Source: Cyathus striatus
Lineage: Eukaryota > Basidiomycota > Agaricomycetes > Agaricales > Nidulariaceae
Length of the DNA: 64,000 nucleotides
Assembly (NCBI GenBank): GCA_025738555.1
Contig: JAOVFP010000006.1
Location: 2,046,001-2,110,000 of the forward strand
Reading direction: 5' to 3'
Shown: positions 47,803 through 59,445 of the stretch, in pieces
How the letters are laid out: every line of letters begins with the position of its first letter
Numbering within the stretch: the first letter of the stretch is position 1
Notes under the pieces: generated by a model
Told to the model about the DNA's origin: nothing
Databases searched by the model: none
The model's input: only the letters and a program-made list of their open reading frames with translations
Position numbers and translations under genes: made by a program

Positions 47803-49356
47803 TTATACTGGGCTGTCTGTTTTTGATTTGAGGACTGCGGGCTCGGGAGAAGCTATCGATGCTCTCCTCACGGAGGAAACTTCGATCGTTAGCGATTCGG
47901 GGCGTGCATGTGCAGCTCCAACCTCTAAGTGGCTGGGATTTGAAGATCCAGAAGGAGCAGAAGAATACGGGCTGTCGTTGTAGTCTGCGAGAGTGCCGCC
48001 AACATCGTTAAGCGACAAAGCACCGAATGATGCGTCGGGTGAGAAAGACTTCTCCTTGTCCGTCTCGGTGAAGGATGTCGACGACTCCACGTCCGTGAAG
48101 GACAGCATTGAGTCGCGCTTCTCGAGGTACTCCTTGTGTACGAACACTGGGAGAACGGGCTTGGGTCGTCCACCAGATGAACCAGACTTTGTCCAGCTTT
48201 TGAAGAATCTGTAACAGAAGATATTAGGAAGGGGCTAATACGAGAAAGGAGGGAAACATACCCAGTAGAATCCGTAGCAGATCCATTGGTGGTACCGCCG
48301 CTGCTGAAGGAGGTGGACATGCCCACACGCTTCGCAACAGAATCGATAGCAGAGCGGTAGTTCTTCCTTGCTTCCTCAGCAAACCCGAAGAAGATAAAGA
48401 AGGCGATAGCGCAAGCAGGAGTGAGATACCTCCCGGCTTCCATGGCACTTTCATAAAAGCCACCATCGCGCCAAACAACGGTAGGGTACTGACGGATACG
48501 CCAGAAATCCTCATGTGTGTCTGCCCAGCCCAACCATGGGTTCGTGCCGATGCGAGCATTGCTGTAAATGATGTAGCAGCTCAAGGGTACATTTCCGAGG
48601 ATGTCGAAACCGGCAAGGAGCATGAGACGAATGTATCGGCTCTTAGTGATATTTCCAGTGCGGGAGAGGATTTCTTGGAATTGGGTGTGGGTTTTGTAGA
48701 AGGCCCGGATGGTAAGGAATGAGTACACAGCAGAAACGAGACCGATGACTACTGGCGGGCCATAGACGAGAGCATAAGGCCATAGGGGTAACGTAGACGG
48801 TGGGGTAGCATCCGATATCACCGAAGATATCAAAGCGGTGTCCTTGAGGGATGATGTCTACAGCCAGATCAGAACTGTATCCATTGATCAGATAATAAAA
48901 AAAAAGAACATACGAAGAATCATTCCCAACACGGGGAGGCCGATGCCAATAGCCAAATCAACCATGATCTGTCTGCGCTTCTCGGCTCTGGTGATCGTCA
49001 CGGACCTCACAGAGGCGATGTGGTAAAGACGACGGTTGATGCAGAGAGAACAAGACTGGATAGCCCAGGACAGGCCGACAATGTATTTGGCGGAAATGTC
49101 ACACCAGACAGGAGCCACGTTAATCGCGTTGCCGTTCCAGACGATAGAGTTAATGAAAAAGATGAGGCTGCCTATGCCTGTCCATGCCATGTAGAGACAG
49201 GTACCAGTGTTCCATGCTTTATGAAAAGTTATCAGATGACGCTCTGGGGTAAGGAAAGGTTAATGTACCTTGAAGATGCCAACGGAACGGGATAGCACAA
49301 CACAGAAACCCGACGAAAGAAAAGACGCTGAAGAAGGCGTTGGGAGGGGAATGCAT
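47803..49356 (-). CDS. STE3: STE3-like pheromone receptor R3, one frameshift
   Basis: Exons from the 5' end: 49269-49356, 48914-49216, 48262-48857 and 47803-48208. First exon MHSPPNAFFSVFSFVGFL, then AWNTGTCLYMAWTGIGS, NVAPVWCDISAKYIVG, CINRRLYHI, and PQGHRFDIFGDIGCYP. Then the frame slips at the plus-strand run GGGG 48785-48788, where the sequence has one base too many, or two too few. After it: LWPYALVYGPPVVIGLVSAV, NITKSRYIRLMLLAGFDI, GWADTHEDFWRI, and a Ser-rich tail. Unlike the other receptors it has no intron after WCDI. By AWNTGTC and DIGCYP it pairs with R1. Overall it is a complete seven-helix receptor apart from the slip. Confidence 0.9.
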
Positions 49357-50912
49357 TATTCTGGCTACCGCTGGCTCCGACTGGGTGGGAAAGGACTGTG
49401 CGGCCTACGGGTGACTCGAGGAAGAAAGAGGATGGTGACTGGCTCGAGTACACGGAAGGAAAATCAACTGGAGGGCGGTGATCTACAGCATCCACCGTGC
49501 CGCAGGTTTAAGAGCAATTGCTCCGACTCCCCATCCTTGTACACAATTCAGGCCATCCCCTTGTTCCGAGTAACTTGCAGGGCACTTCTGGTCTTGATGA
49601 AGTGCGCCGGATTAGGATGTGAGCTTGTTGGAGGATGAAAACGGGTGTTCAGGGTCCCATCAGATACCTTCCAAATAAGGACGTTAGCTTATCCCCTCCC
49701 AAAAGCAGCCAATCATACCATGCTTCCCGCCGCTCCAGAAGCCTGTCGATAACTGGCGATGAGAAATCATGTGGGAAGAAAGTGTTCTCAGGTGCTGCAA
49801 CGTGCGGAACGTTATCGGTGAGCTCATGAACATCGAAAAGGAGCTCCAGATTCGGAATGCAGGGTAGGCTAACAGTATTGCACGTGATCGGATGTGCTCA
49901 CCCGAATCAGCTAGTTGAATCACTGAGGCGAAGAGGGAACAAGGTGACGATGTAGTATGCACCAGTGTGTTGCCTAAGGATGAAGTACACAAATTCCGGT
50001 GTGGCGCAAAAGTACAAAGACTTTATAATTTCTGGTTACTAGAAGACAGTTGTTAAAGACTTGTATAAGCTTGTATTCATTAATAGCGAATATCACAAGG
50101 CTTACGCCTGGTCCTGGAAACGGCTGCCTACAGTGAGTGCTCTTGTCGGTGAAAAGATAGAAATTCCGTATCACGCACCATGGGACCCGTCGCTTCTAAC
50201 AGCCTAGACCTACAATCAATGCTAACCAGCAAAAACGTCTTCCAGATGGCGCAGGGCGAAAGGATGGGGAAGCTAACAGTGTCAGAGATGGGGGGGAAGG
50301 AAGAACCACTCAAGTGGCACAGCAACTGGCGTAGTGGACCTTTGTAGTTGGCTTTTCTTATTGTCTCTATTGTCTTGCTTTGCCGACGGTCACGGTCACG
50401 TGCTTCTCTCAAGACAATAGCGTGAGATAAAATAAATGTTTGGCGCCCTCAGAAAACATTGATATCGCCGAGATTTGCATAATCGAAATCATTCAGTTCC
50501 ATTTTTTTTTGTTACGAGCAGAGAGTATACGTATGTGAATTCATTTTACGGAGAACGGAAACAACTTGGTCTAACGGTTGGCTAGAAAGGCTTCAAGTTC
50601 CCAGGACTGATATACTTACACATGTGCGGATGGGAGATATATCGCTAGCCATTAAAGCGCAAAGCTTCTTTATCAGAGTACGATACATCGCTGCGATACT
50701 AACAGAAAGTTATATATGCTACAGACATATGAGCCTAAAGATACACGTAATGAGTAGTGGTAAGTACAATAATAAAAACGAGAGGAAGCGCTTCCAGAAA
50801 CGAATGGTAGTACGATTGCTAGCACCAAAGCAGAGAAGGATAAACAGAAAGGAAATTTAGGACCGAACATTTGAAGCTTGAGGATCATAGACGCGGAACA
50901 GATCCATCAATT
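49357..50912. other. Intergenic between R3 and R4
   Basis: No supported gene; it contains the R3 promoter. Confidence 0.4.
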
Positions 50913-52665
50913 TCACTGCAGCGTTGTATACTTTGACGAAGGTGTAACAGGAGCTACAGGTGGTAACGGCCAAGCTGCATCGAACACAGACGAAATAATT
51001 GAGTTCCCGATCTCTTTCTTGGTTCCTGTAGGAGTCAATCCTGTAGCTTGTGACGTGTTCCTAGTACTAGATATACTTTGTCGTTTGTCGAGTATCGGCT
51101 TCAGTGGTATCCTACCACTTTCTATCGCTGGTGCCGTATGTTCCGTACCTCTCATAAGTAAGCCGTAAACAGGGGAAGGAGGCGAAATTCCAAGACTCCG
51201 CGCGGTGGGTGACTCAAGGTATCGCAAGGTGTTAGACATAAACGCATTATCTTTATCCACACTGGCGATCGATTGAAGGCTTGGGTTAGGACTTTGGTCC
51301 ATGCTGGTGATTAAAGGGCTTAAGGTACGAATGGTAGCATTGCTGGATGGTGAACTTGGGGCTTGGGCATGTTTTGGCTTCGACATTCTTACCAGTGTAC
51401 TCCGGAAGAAGCTACGAGAAGCTGGGCTGAACTCCGGCATATCATCCCAGCCTGATTTGAGTTCGACTGTCTGAGGGGGAGGCTGAGAGCGAGAGGAATT
51501 GACTTTATCTAGTAAGCTGGTGGAATACTAGTAAGGAAAAGCAAACATAAATAACAGGAGAAAATGCTTACTAAAAGTGGCAATGGAGGTTTTGCCTTTC
51601 TATGGCGAAGCCTCGTCAAACGCTTTACGACCCACTTGTACATATCTCTTGTCTCTTCTCCAAGGGTTACTAAAAGCACAAGGTACACAATTGAGACAGC
51701 AAATATTCCCCAGCAAGTCCTTTTCAGCATTGAAACCAGGCTAGGAACCTGGACGATATTGATTTCTGTTATATGAACATGCACTTGTGCAAAGGAGATC
51801 CAGGCCTCTAAAATTGGCGTGGAAGCGACTGATACGATTAAAAATACAATTATAACCACAGTCAAGGAAATCGAAATGCGAGACGGCGATAAACCAGAGG
51901 GCCTAGAGTCATGTATGAACTGTTTGAAATGTGCCCGTTGGCATCCGGACTCTCACGTAGTATATTACGAATGGTAAGTCCTAGTATGATATCCGGTTCC
52001 GATTAGAGAGAAGCAAATCATGAATAGCAGGGTAAGCACCTGAGAAAACTAATGATATGCTGCAAAGGAGTGTTGGCGTCAAAGTGATAATTAACAAAGC
52101 AGGTCCAGATGGGTGAATGGAAGCGAAGCAGCCGTAGTCTTTGATAATATCGAATCGGTGGCTTTGAACAACATAATCTGCGAAGCCCAGATACCGTCAA
52201 ATAAAACCCTATGACAAAATCAAGGGACATACGTAGGATTAGATACAACATTGGAAGAACATAGCAAAGTAGAATGTCTATCAGAGCTCGTATTCGCACC
52301 GAACGGATGTCTTTAGATATTATCCGCTGGGAAGATTTCGACTCGAGCTCGCGAGACATGCAGATGCATGCTGCTGGAAGAGCAATGTAAACTGCCAACG
52401 AAATACGAGTGGCTGATAATACGCTCGTTTAGCGATTACGTTAGGTCGCCCAACAGCTTTACTTACCAATATCGCACCAACCCGGAGAGCTCATGTCAAC
52501 ATTTCCAGCCCATTGTATCGCGTTAATCCCGTGGATAAGGTTACATACCACAAGCCATAGAACGACAGCTAAGTTAGCAACACTGTTTCTCACCCGCTTG
52601 ATAGGTATATATGCGGCAAGTAGCACTGCTAAGAGGAACGAAAGAACAGAGAGCTCAGCACTCAT
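50913..52665 (-). CDS. STE3: STE3-like pheromone receptor R4, divergent, two frame slips
   Basis: Exons from the 5' end: 52467-52665, 52233-52412, 52040-52177, 51572-51980 and 50913-51508; 507 residues if two missing bases are allowed. It reads MSAELSVLSFLLAVLLAAYI, AIQWAGNVDMSSPGWCDI, ALPAACICMSRELE, then VVQSHRFDIIKDYGCFA. Here Ser replaces the Gly of the otherwise constant QGHR. One base is missing in the run 51934-51936 (plus), between DANG and AHFKQF; another must be lost near the 51509-51571 intron. The tail from WDDMPEF to the stop is Ser/Pro-rich. It has the intron positions of R2 for the first three introns. No pheromone precursor was found beside it. Confidence 0.85.
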
Positions 52666-53028
52666 TGGACTGCTAGCTCATGAAAAAGGAAAAGGCGCAG
52701 CGGAAAAGTATAGCAGGAAAGCAAGACAGAGTCGGACAGGAGGTCCCAGTAGTACTGTTAATAGCATTAAAGAACAAAGACATGATAGCCCGCCACTTGA
52801 ATTGATGTGGTGATGCTTAGAAAAGGCAGCTAGGCAGTGGCAATCATGAATTCTAATTCTTGTGTTTTCCTCTGATGTTCCCGCTGAGACAATAGCATGA
52901 CAATAACCCGGAGCTTCAGAAATACAAGGTCCTTGTACGTTTCCATGAAGTCATAATTCCAGTAGGTTCCCTATCAGTCACAATTATAACCGGTAAAGGG
53001 GAGAACTCTCGCGAGGACCGGATGCACA
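52666..53028. other. R4 upstream region
   Basis: Contains a nine-codon frame ending in CVFL (52846-52875), discussed under findings; otherwise nothing. Confidence 0.35.
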
Positions 53029-53967
53029 ATGGGCAATCCAAATACGGCCGCGAGTCCCAGATTGAACGGCGTTGCGTCAGACGAGAGCTTTTTGTTTCGA
53101 CATAAGGTAAGCTTGCTCAAAAGGGATATTTGAATGTTATTCCCTTTTGGGGATGTTCTCAGAGATTGCCTAGGAAGCCATAACGGTAGATCGTTTGTGT
53201 GGAACGGTGGAAAGAAGACATCGATAAAAAGATCTGACTAACGATTATAACGTTGGATGACGCCTGTTGGCAGTGATAACACATGTCATGTCTGACAAAA
53301 AAATCTAAGACAATTAAGTGGGCATGTAAAAATTGGTGACTCAAATACTCACGCGCATGGTCCAAGTCCAAACGGCTCCGTGGTTGTTCGTCAAAAAGGC
53401 ACTACGGGCCTCAACTATCCAGATTTCAATATCCGACTGAGAGGCAACCTTTGGGGTCCAGGGCAGATGATTCCAGCTGGTATTGAGGATGCTACGGTGG
53501 TAATGCTATCGGTACAACTTCCGAAAAGCCAAGTTGGATATTAAACATGATAGTGAGGTGCAATGCCGCTTAACGAATGGAAGATGGAAACCGGCGAAGT
53601 CTTTAAGCTTTTTACATCTCGAGGGTTCCCCAGCACACCGTCTGAGGGTGATGTCGAGGTGAAGGCACTGGGCAGGACGTTGTTTGAACGATCACTAATT
53701 GAAACAAGGTCGCCGAGTGTTAACACCGGGAATTCCCGCAATCCCTTTGCTTCCGTCTCGAGTCGCGATCGGAGAGTACACGAGTTTCTTAACTCTTACA
53801 TCGAACCAAATCGTTATAGATCGTTATGCGCGAAAACTCCATATGTAGTTTTGCTGAAACTACCGACTCGACTCAAGTCCATCATTGGGGGGCTGTTATC
53901 ACAGGTTTCAGTGACAGGTCAATACATACAGCTCGTGCTGTTAAATGAGAAGTATCAGCATAGTTAG
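53029..53967 (+). other. Unassigned coding-like frames, possible gene
   Basis: Three coding-like pieces on one strand. First, 53029-53106 reads MGNPNTAASPRLNGVASDES and meets a GTAAGC donor. Second, a frame ending at 53549 reads THAHGPSPNGSVVVRQKG, then LNYPDFNIRLRGNLWGPG. Third, a 134-codon frame 53563-53967 begins MPLNEWKMETGEVFKLFTSR. I could not join them without a frame change, and no family is recognised. They may be one gene with indels, a relic, or partly chance. Confidence 0.3.
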
Positions 53968-54124
53968 GAACTCATGTTAGCTGCTTTGGGAAATAACTTA
54001 ATCAGCTATTCAGCTGTTAGTAATTCTGGCCCTTATTATATGGTTGGTATAAAATATGTTCCATAAATTCACTCAGAGAACCAGGCTTACCACGATTTCC
54101 TGCCAGATCGTACTTTGTTCATTC

Positions 54125-55673
54125 ATGGAAATCTCTACTGGTGCTCTCCTCGCAAGCAGATATGTTCCCGGTGAATACAGATGGAATGTTCTGATTTTTT
54201 TCACGGCTAAAACTTTAACGTAGTGGCTGCTGCATCCATTCTTTTATATAATCACCTGCTAACTATTGACGACGAATTCACATCGATTTGGGAAAACAAG
54301 AAGTACTCAGATACCACGAATGTGTCGTCCAAGCTTGCTTTTTTTCTCAATCGATATGGGGTTGAAATAACGATAAGTTATGTTGTATTCGGTACTCATT
54401 TTTTCTCTGCTCTGTGAATTCACATCTGATATACGACGTTATTAGTCCATTCAGAAAATTTGACACCCTCAGCTAATGTGAGTACTTTTACTGAGATCGT
54501 TGCTTTATATATAATAAATTTTCTTCCGCAGAGGTTCTAATGACTTTCTCTAAAAATAAGACACGACGAGACTCAACGAGAAATCAGGTGTCCATTTTAT
54601 CTGTGGATCATATTATGCTTGGGAACATTGTTTGCACTAATATTCCACTGTAAGATATATTTTCAATCTTAGTAATCTTAATATTTAACCAGTTCTTCAT
54701 ATTTTATACTTGCAGTCGTGCTGGTCATGCGCATTTACCTGGCATGGGACACCCGTACATTTCCCAGATATGCAATGCATATAGGGGTCTCAATTGCAGT
54801 TTTAATTTCGGCTACACTTATGATTCTCTCAATACATAAGGTTAATAGTATGTAACGACCTTCGTCGGAGAAGTTCCTATCTGACATATTGAAGATAGCC
54901 AAGACAAATTTGTATCACGGATTTTGCATTCTGCGTTCAGTACCAAGGTTATTTATAGTCTCATATGTACCTCCGGTATGAGATTCTCTGCATCTCCTGA
55001 TGGTTACATCGTCTAACGGTTTACTCCCCATTCCGCATTTATAAAAGCTTGCATTGGACGGCCTGATCATATCAATTACTCTGCACAATTTCATGCGGGG
55101 TAGTAGCTACAATAAGCCATCTGTCGAAGTAATTTACGAATTTAACAGCAGCTGTTTCAAATGGTATCTGGTTCGTTTGTATCCTTGCTTGAGTGGATGA
55201 GCACGCTGACTTCTATCCTTACAGTGTTTATTCGGCAAGTTCAAAAGACTATCGGTGTAACGGTAATGAAATTGAACTACAATTTAAATAGCATGCCGAG
55301 TAATTCATCTGGTATCTTCCTTGACTACTCAGGTATAGTTTAAATCCTGATTCAGTGATCGTCGCTTATGCTATATAATTTTCAATGTAGCCTGAATACC
55401 TTTTGATGCTATCGATGTAGGCCGAGTCTTAACATCACTTTCACATACCTATTTATTAACTACGTCGTTAGCCTAATGGTGTCAGCATCTTCGTTGGTGA
55501 ATTCTCGCATACAAATCATGCGAGATGGATTGAAGAATTACCAGCTACCTCACTTTGAATCTCAGATTATTGGGAAAACTGAAGTGATTACATTCCACAG
55601 CGAAAATATGCGATCACCCATGTATAGTATTAGTAGTGACTCAGCGAAAAAACTTGATACGGCCCCTGTATAA
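54125..55673 (+). CDS. DUF6533-type multi-pass membrane protein (copy A)
   Basis: Member of the large basidiomycete family with an N-terminal DUF6533 helix pair and about six or seven membrane segments; function unknown. Exons I can follow: 54125-54170, 54224-54391, 54455-54477, 54532-54533 (2 nt), 54588-54649, 54716-54840, 54895-54975 and 55048-55170, then less certain ones to the stop at 55671. Key blocks: SILLYNHLLTIDDEFTSIW, LAFFLNRYGVE, CPFYLWIILCLGTLFALIFH, FVLVMRIYLAWDTRTF, SYVPPLALDGLIISITL, and SLMVSASSLVNSRIQIMRDG near the C-terminus. The exon order matches copy B at 56072. The proposed 2-nt exon is supported by the same arrangement in copy B. Confidence 0.72.
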
Positions 55674-56071
55674 TATACTTGTATTATATGTAGTATATGT
55701 AAACTAATCATATCAGCATTTGTCAATTTTGTCTTTGATAGACTCAAAATTGAAAATTATGATACCCACTCTTCAATCTTCAAGATTTAGGAGATATCGG
55801 AGATTCAATGCTGACAGTATACGTCAAGCTGTTCTCATGTAAAAATAGAGTGCTATTGTCACAACAGCTCCTGTGATTTAGATAGCTGTTTAGAATCAAG
55901 ACTTGTGAGTTTGATCCAGGCTAAAGCGGTATTTTAACACAAGACCGAACTTTTTCACCTTAATTTAGTCTTTTAGAGGGTGCTCTAAGGCTGTTAAGAT
56001 TAGTAGGACTAGATATAAGTACTGCGCCAAAATCTCAACCTAAGGCGTATTGTTTTTGGTAAGCTGTCACC
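55674..56071. other. Intergenic between DUF6533 copies
   Basis: No gene seen. Confidence 0.5.
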
Positions 56072-57597
56072 ATGATTGCACTTGGTAGTTCGCTGGTGGG
56101 CAGGTACAGCTCCGGTAACCATTCTTATCATCTCTTCATTCTTAGTCCAAGAGCTAATGTACTATACCATATCAACAGCCTTTTCGATTGCAATTTTGCT
56201 TTGGGACCATCTTATTACGATTGAAGAGAATCTCAAGGCAGTGTGTCGCAGCAAGAATACCGAAGAAAGGACTCTGGAGTTCTGGCTTTCAAAGATCGGC
56301 TTTGTTGCCAATCGGTATCTGGTAGAAGCTGCAATAATTTATATTGTTTATGGTGATCCTTCATAAGACGTTAAACGTTGCGCAAGTTCTAACCTACTTA
56401 TTAAGTGTCGAACTCTGGAAGGAACACTGACAAAGTATGCATCATCAATGTCTTCTTTTAAGTTGTCTAAATATTATCTTAGAGGTGCATTAGTTACCGC
56501 TTCAAGTCGCCATCGTATTTGCTTATTATGATGACCACGCAGAGTAGTTATTTGTCTATGGCTTGTGCTCGTGATTGGGACACTAGTTTCTGCTATCTCC
56601 CGGCGTGTGTGGTGCTTACTAGTACAGTGCAGAGTAGAACTAACCTTTTAAATAGTTCCTCTCCTTGTGAAGCTGGAGGTAGTTGTTTGGAATGTTCGAG
56701 AGGGCACAAGATATATGATGTTGGCAACTTTCATCAGTATCATTGTTGTCCTTGTGTCTGCAGCCACAATCTGCCTTTCTGCATCTTCTCTGGATAATAA
56801 AGGTGATTATATCCCAAAATATAATTTCTAATAATGTTACTTAATTCATTATCACAGACGAAATTCCGAAGCCATTTATGATAGCCACCGCGGCACTTGT
56901 ATGTTCTCATCACCGGGTTACTTAAGTTACTTGACTTGCAGCCCTGCTTTCAAGATGTTTTATGATTGCTATATCCTGATTGTTAATAAATATCATGAAA
57001 ACATGCTTGGACTTCAACAGTCCTTAAAGTCGTCGAAGACGAAGACATATGCACTCATAGGGGTCATGGTGAGCGGTAAATTCAATAATGTCTAATACGT
57101 TTTAATATTCACTTAATGATAAACCATAGGCTATCCTCGGTGAGAACTCATCAAATTTATGTTCAAATATATGATGTATTGACTGCCATTATCGTCGATA
57201 ATACTTATGCGGACAGCTATAAGACTTGCAATTCTTTCACTCTCCTTAATACTTAAGAAGGTACGGCAACACATTTAAAATATTTTTCTATGCTCACCAA
57301 CTTCTGCTCGACATACATAGGGAGAACTTTCCTTCTCAATAGCCATGTACGTTTTCTGTATCGGGTTGCATCAGAGTCATTCTAATTCCAACAAGGATTG
57401 TTATGGCAATATCGTCCGTCATCAACTCTCGCTTGGAATTACTGGAAGTGTCAAAGCTCTATCCTCAATCCGAAGAGATGTTTTGGGATACATCATTTGC
57501 ACACTTGGACGATGCTTCAAAGACTACGCTGAGTACTAGTCATGAGTATAATATCGGGATTATGATCACCGTATCTACGGATGTACAGGTTATCTAA
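56072..57597 (+). CDS. DUF6533-type multi-pass membrane protein (copy B)
   Basis: Tandem paralogue of the 54125 gene. Exons followed: 56072-56114, 56179-56352, then a 29-nt exon ending GACAAA before a GTATGC donor, a 2-nt exon 56483-56484, then the hydrophobic segment VVICLWLVLVIGTLVSAIS. A GTGTGT..ATAG intron comes next, then VKLEVVVWNVREGTRYMMLA, and later exons to the stop at 57595. Early blocks: FSIAILLWDHLITIEENLKA and FVANRYLVEAAIIYIVY. The C-terminus AISSVINSRLELLEVSK matches SASSLVNSRIQIM of copy A. An alternative open frame over 56519-56797 is a shadow; it does not give the family's membrane helix. Confidence 0.7.
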
Positions 57598-59445
57598 CTA
57601 TACTGCTTTCATTTGTTGTACTACTTGTTTTGTAACTGCTATCGGATAATTATATCTACGTATACCCCGTACTGCACCACAACTGGGAAGATTGGGATTT
57701 ATCAATGCTGTACAAGTTGAGCGACACTGAGTGGTACCCATGGGCATATTTCTCAGCTAGTAAATATGATTAGGTTATATTTTATTGGACTCTTATACTA
57801 GCATCATCCTTGAAAATAAGTGCATTCGAGTAAAGTATAAGTAAGGCGTGAACGAAGTCCGAAGTATGCCGAGTTGCCGAGTCCCACGTGGGTGCATGGG
57901 CCGTGGTGCGACTCTTCCGAGTAAGTAGCTCCGGACTCCGGATACCTGCCAACCCTCAACTTGCTACTCAGCCTCTCATTTTCACCGCTATCTATCAATT
58001 CTCTGGGCGAATTATCTGTTTTGAACATCAAATATGAATCGGTATGTAACCATTCTCTTTGCACCAAGAGTCACTAAGACCACAACACGCTTGTCGATTT
58101 TTGGATAGTGGACCACTTGTACTGGTATGTTCTGAATCCTGAATCATCGTACAAGAAACTTTCACTTACATCGCTAATGAAGACCATAGATGAAGCAGAG
58201 GTGTCTTCGCTCTAATAAATCTCTCAATAGATCACAGCTGATGATCTGTATCATATAGTACTTGCTAGATCAACTGGTACTGTCTGTCCTTTTTTCACCC
58301 GGCAGCTCATGCTGATATAGTGGGTATTATGGCTATAGCCACCACCATCTGCAGATGACGATGAAATGGTTAAGAAGTTAAGGATACGCCTACAGGAGTT
58401 CTTAACGGAATTACGAACGAATGCCGAGGGTGTTGCGAAGTCCTCTTAGATTCTGCATAACGCGTATAGCAAGTAATAAAGTATGTGCTAGAAATAAGTT
58501 TCTTGTTAATTCTAATGCGAGCTGAAATATTCATAGAGAATGGACTCTCGATTGATTACGACCATTTCAAACATTTTATCTTATCACGGTCGTCGGTCTT
58601 CAGAGATCTAGTCAATGTTTCCAACATATTTCGTCAACTATCCTGCTTATAAAACCTTTTCCATTTAGGAAAGTGGGAAGATAAGAATGTGTTAAGTACT
58701 CCTTTCAACTGCTAATTAATTCAGAAATCACCCTACAGAAGATCCCATGTATGTGAGGCACGAAACGTACGTTGTCCTCGCCTAATTCCTTGCTCATTTT
58801 TATCGACGCATTCGAGTTGCCATTCAAAATACTTTTTTGACGATATTTAAGTTTTAGTTATCATAATCTCCGAGACGGAATCAACTCAAAAAGCAAAGAC
58901 TAGAAGCACTTGTCGGTTGAGTAAGAAAATATTTTGGAGGACTTTTCGCTATTACTGCCTCCAATGATAACATTGAGTATAGTATATCAATTGCATGTCA
59001 ATGCTAGAATCAGCTGGATATTTCCAGCAACGTACACGAAATTCAAAGGCGTAATTGATAAAATGTAAATTGTTGAAGATACAGACCCTGAATCAACAAA
59101 CGTTCTCGGTTATCATGCGAAAGATGCATGGTCATCGACAGGTAACGAGGCCTCGAGTGAACTTCCATCCTCCGATCTCCCCTTTGTCTCCTTTGCTATA
59201 CGACCTTCAGCCATGCATCTGCGCAGTGCGAGTAAGCTTTCACTGTGGTGAGGGTGAGGCCGACCTCGGTGAACTCGGCACGTGTCCACATCAGACCTGA
59301 CGACATGCACACCCCGCGCTTCAACAGTTCAGCTGACGAGCAAAACTGCAAACTTCCATACCAACTTTTTCCCTTTCACCCACCACAACCTGCATGGCCA
59401 CTTAATTCCCCTATCTACCCCAATCACACCAAAAACCATACCCCA
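57598..59445. other. Intergenic with a possible relic exon
   Basis: No complete gene. Near 58350-58449 a coding-like segment reads DDDEMVKKLRIRLQEFLTEL and runs to a stop, possibly the last exon of a lost gene. Confidence 0.3.

Noticed and set aside
56519..56797. 92-codon Cys/Ser-rich frame in DUF6533 copy B
   Set aside because: A shadow frame. The alternative frame with a GTGTGT..ATAG intron gives the membrane segments conserved in copy A.
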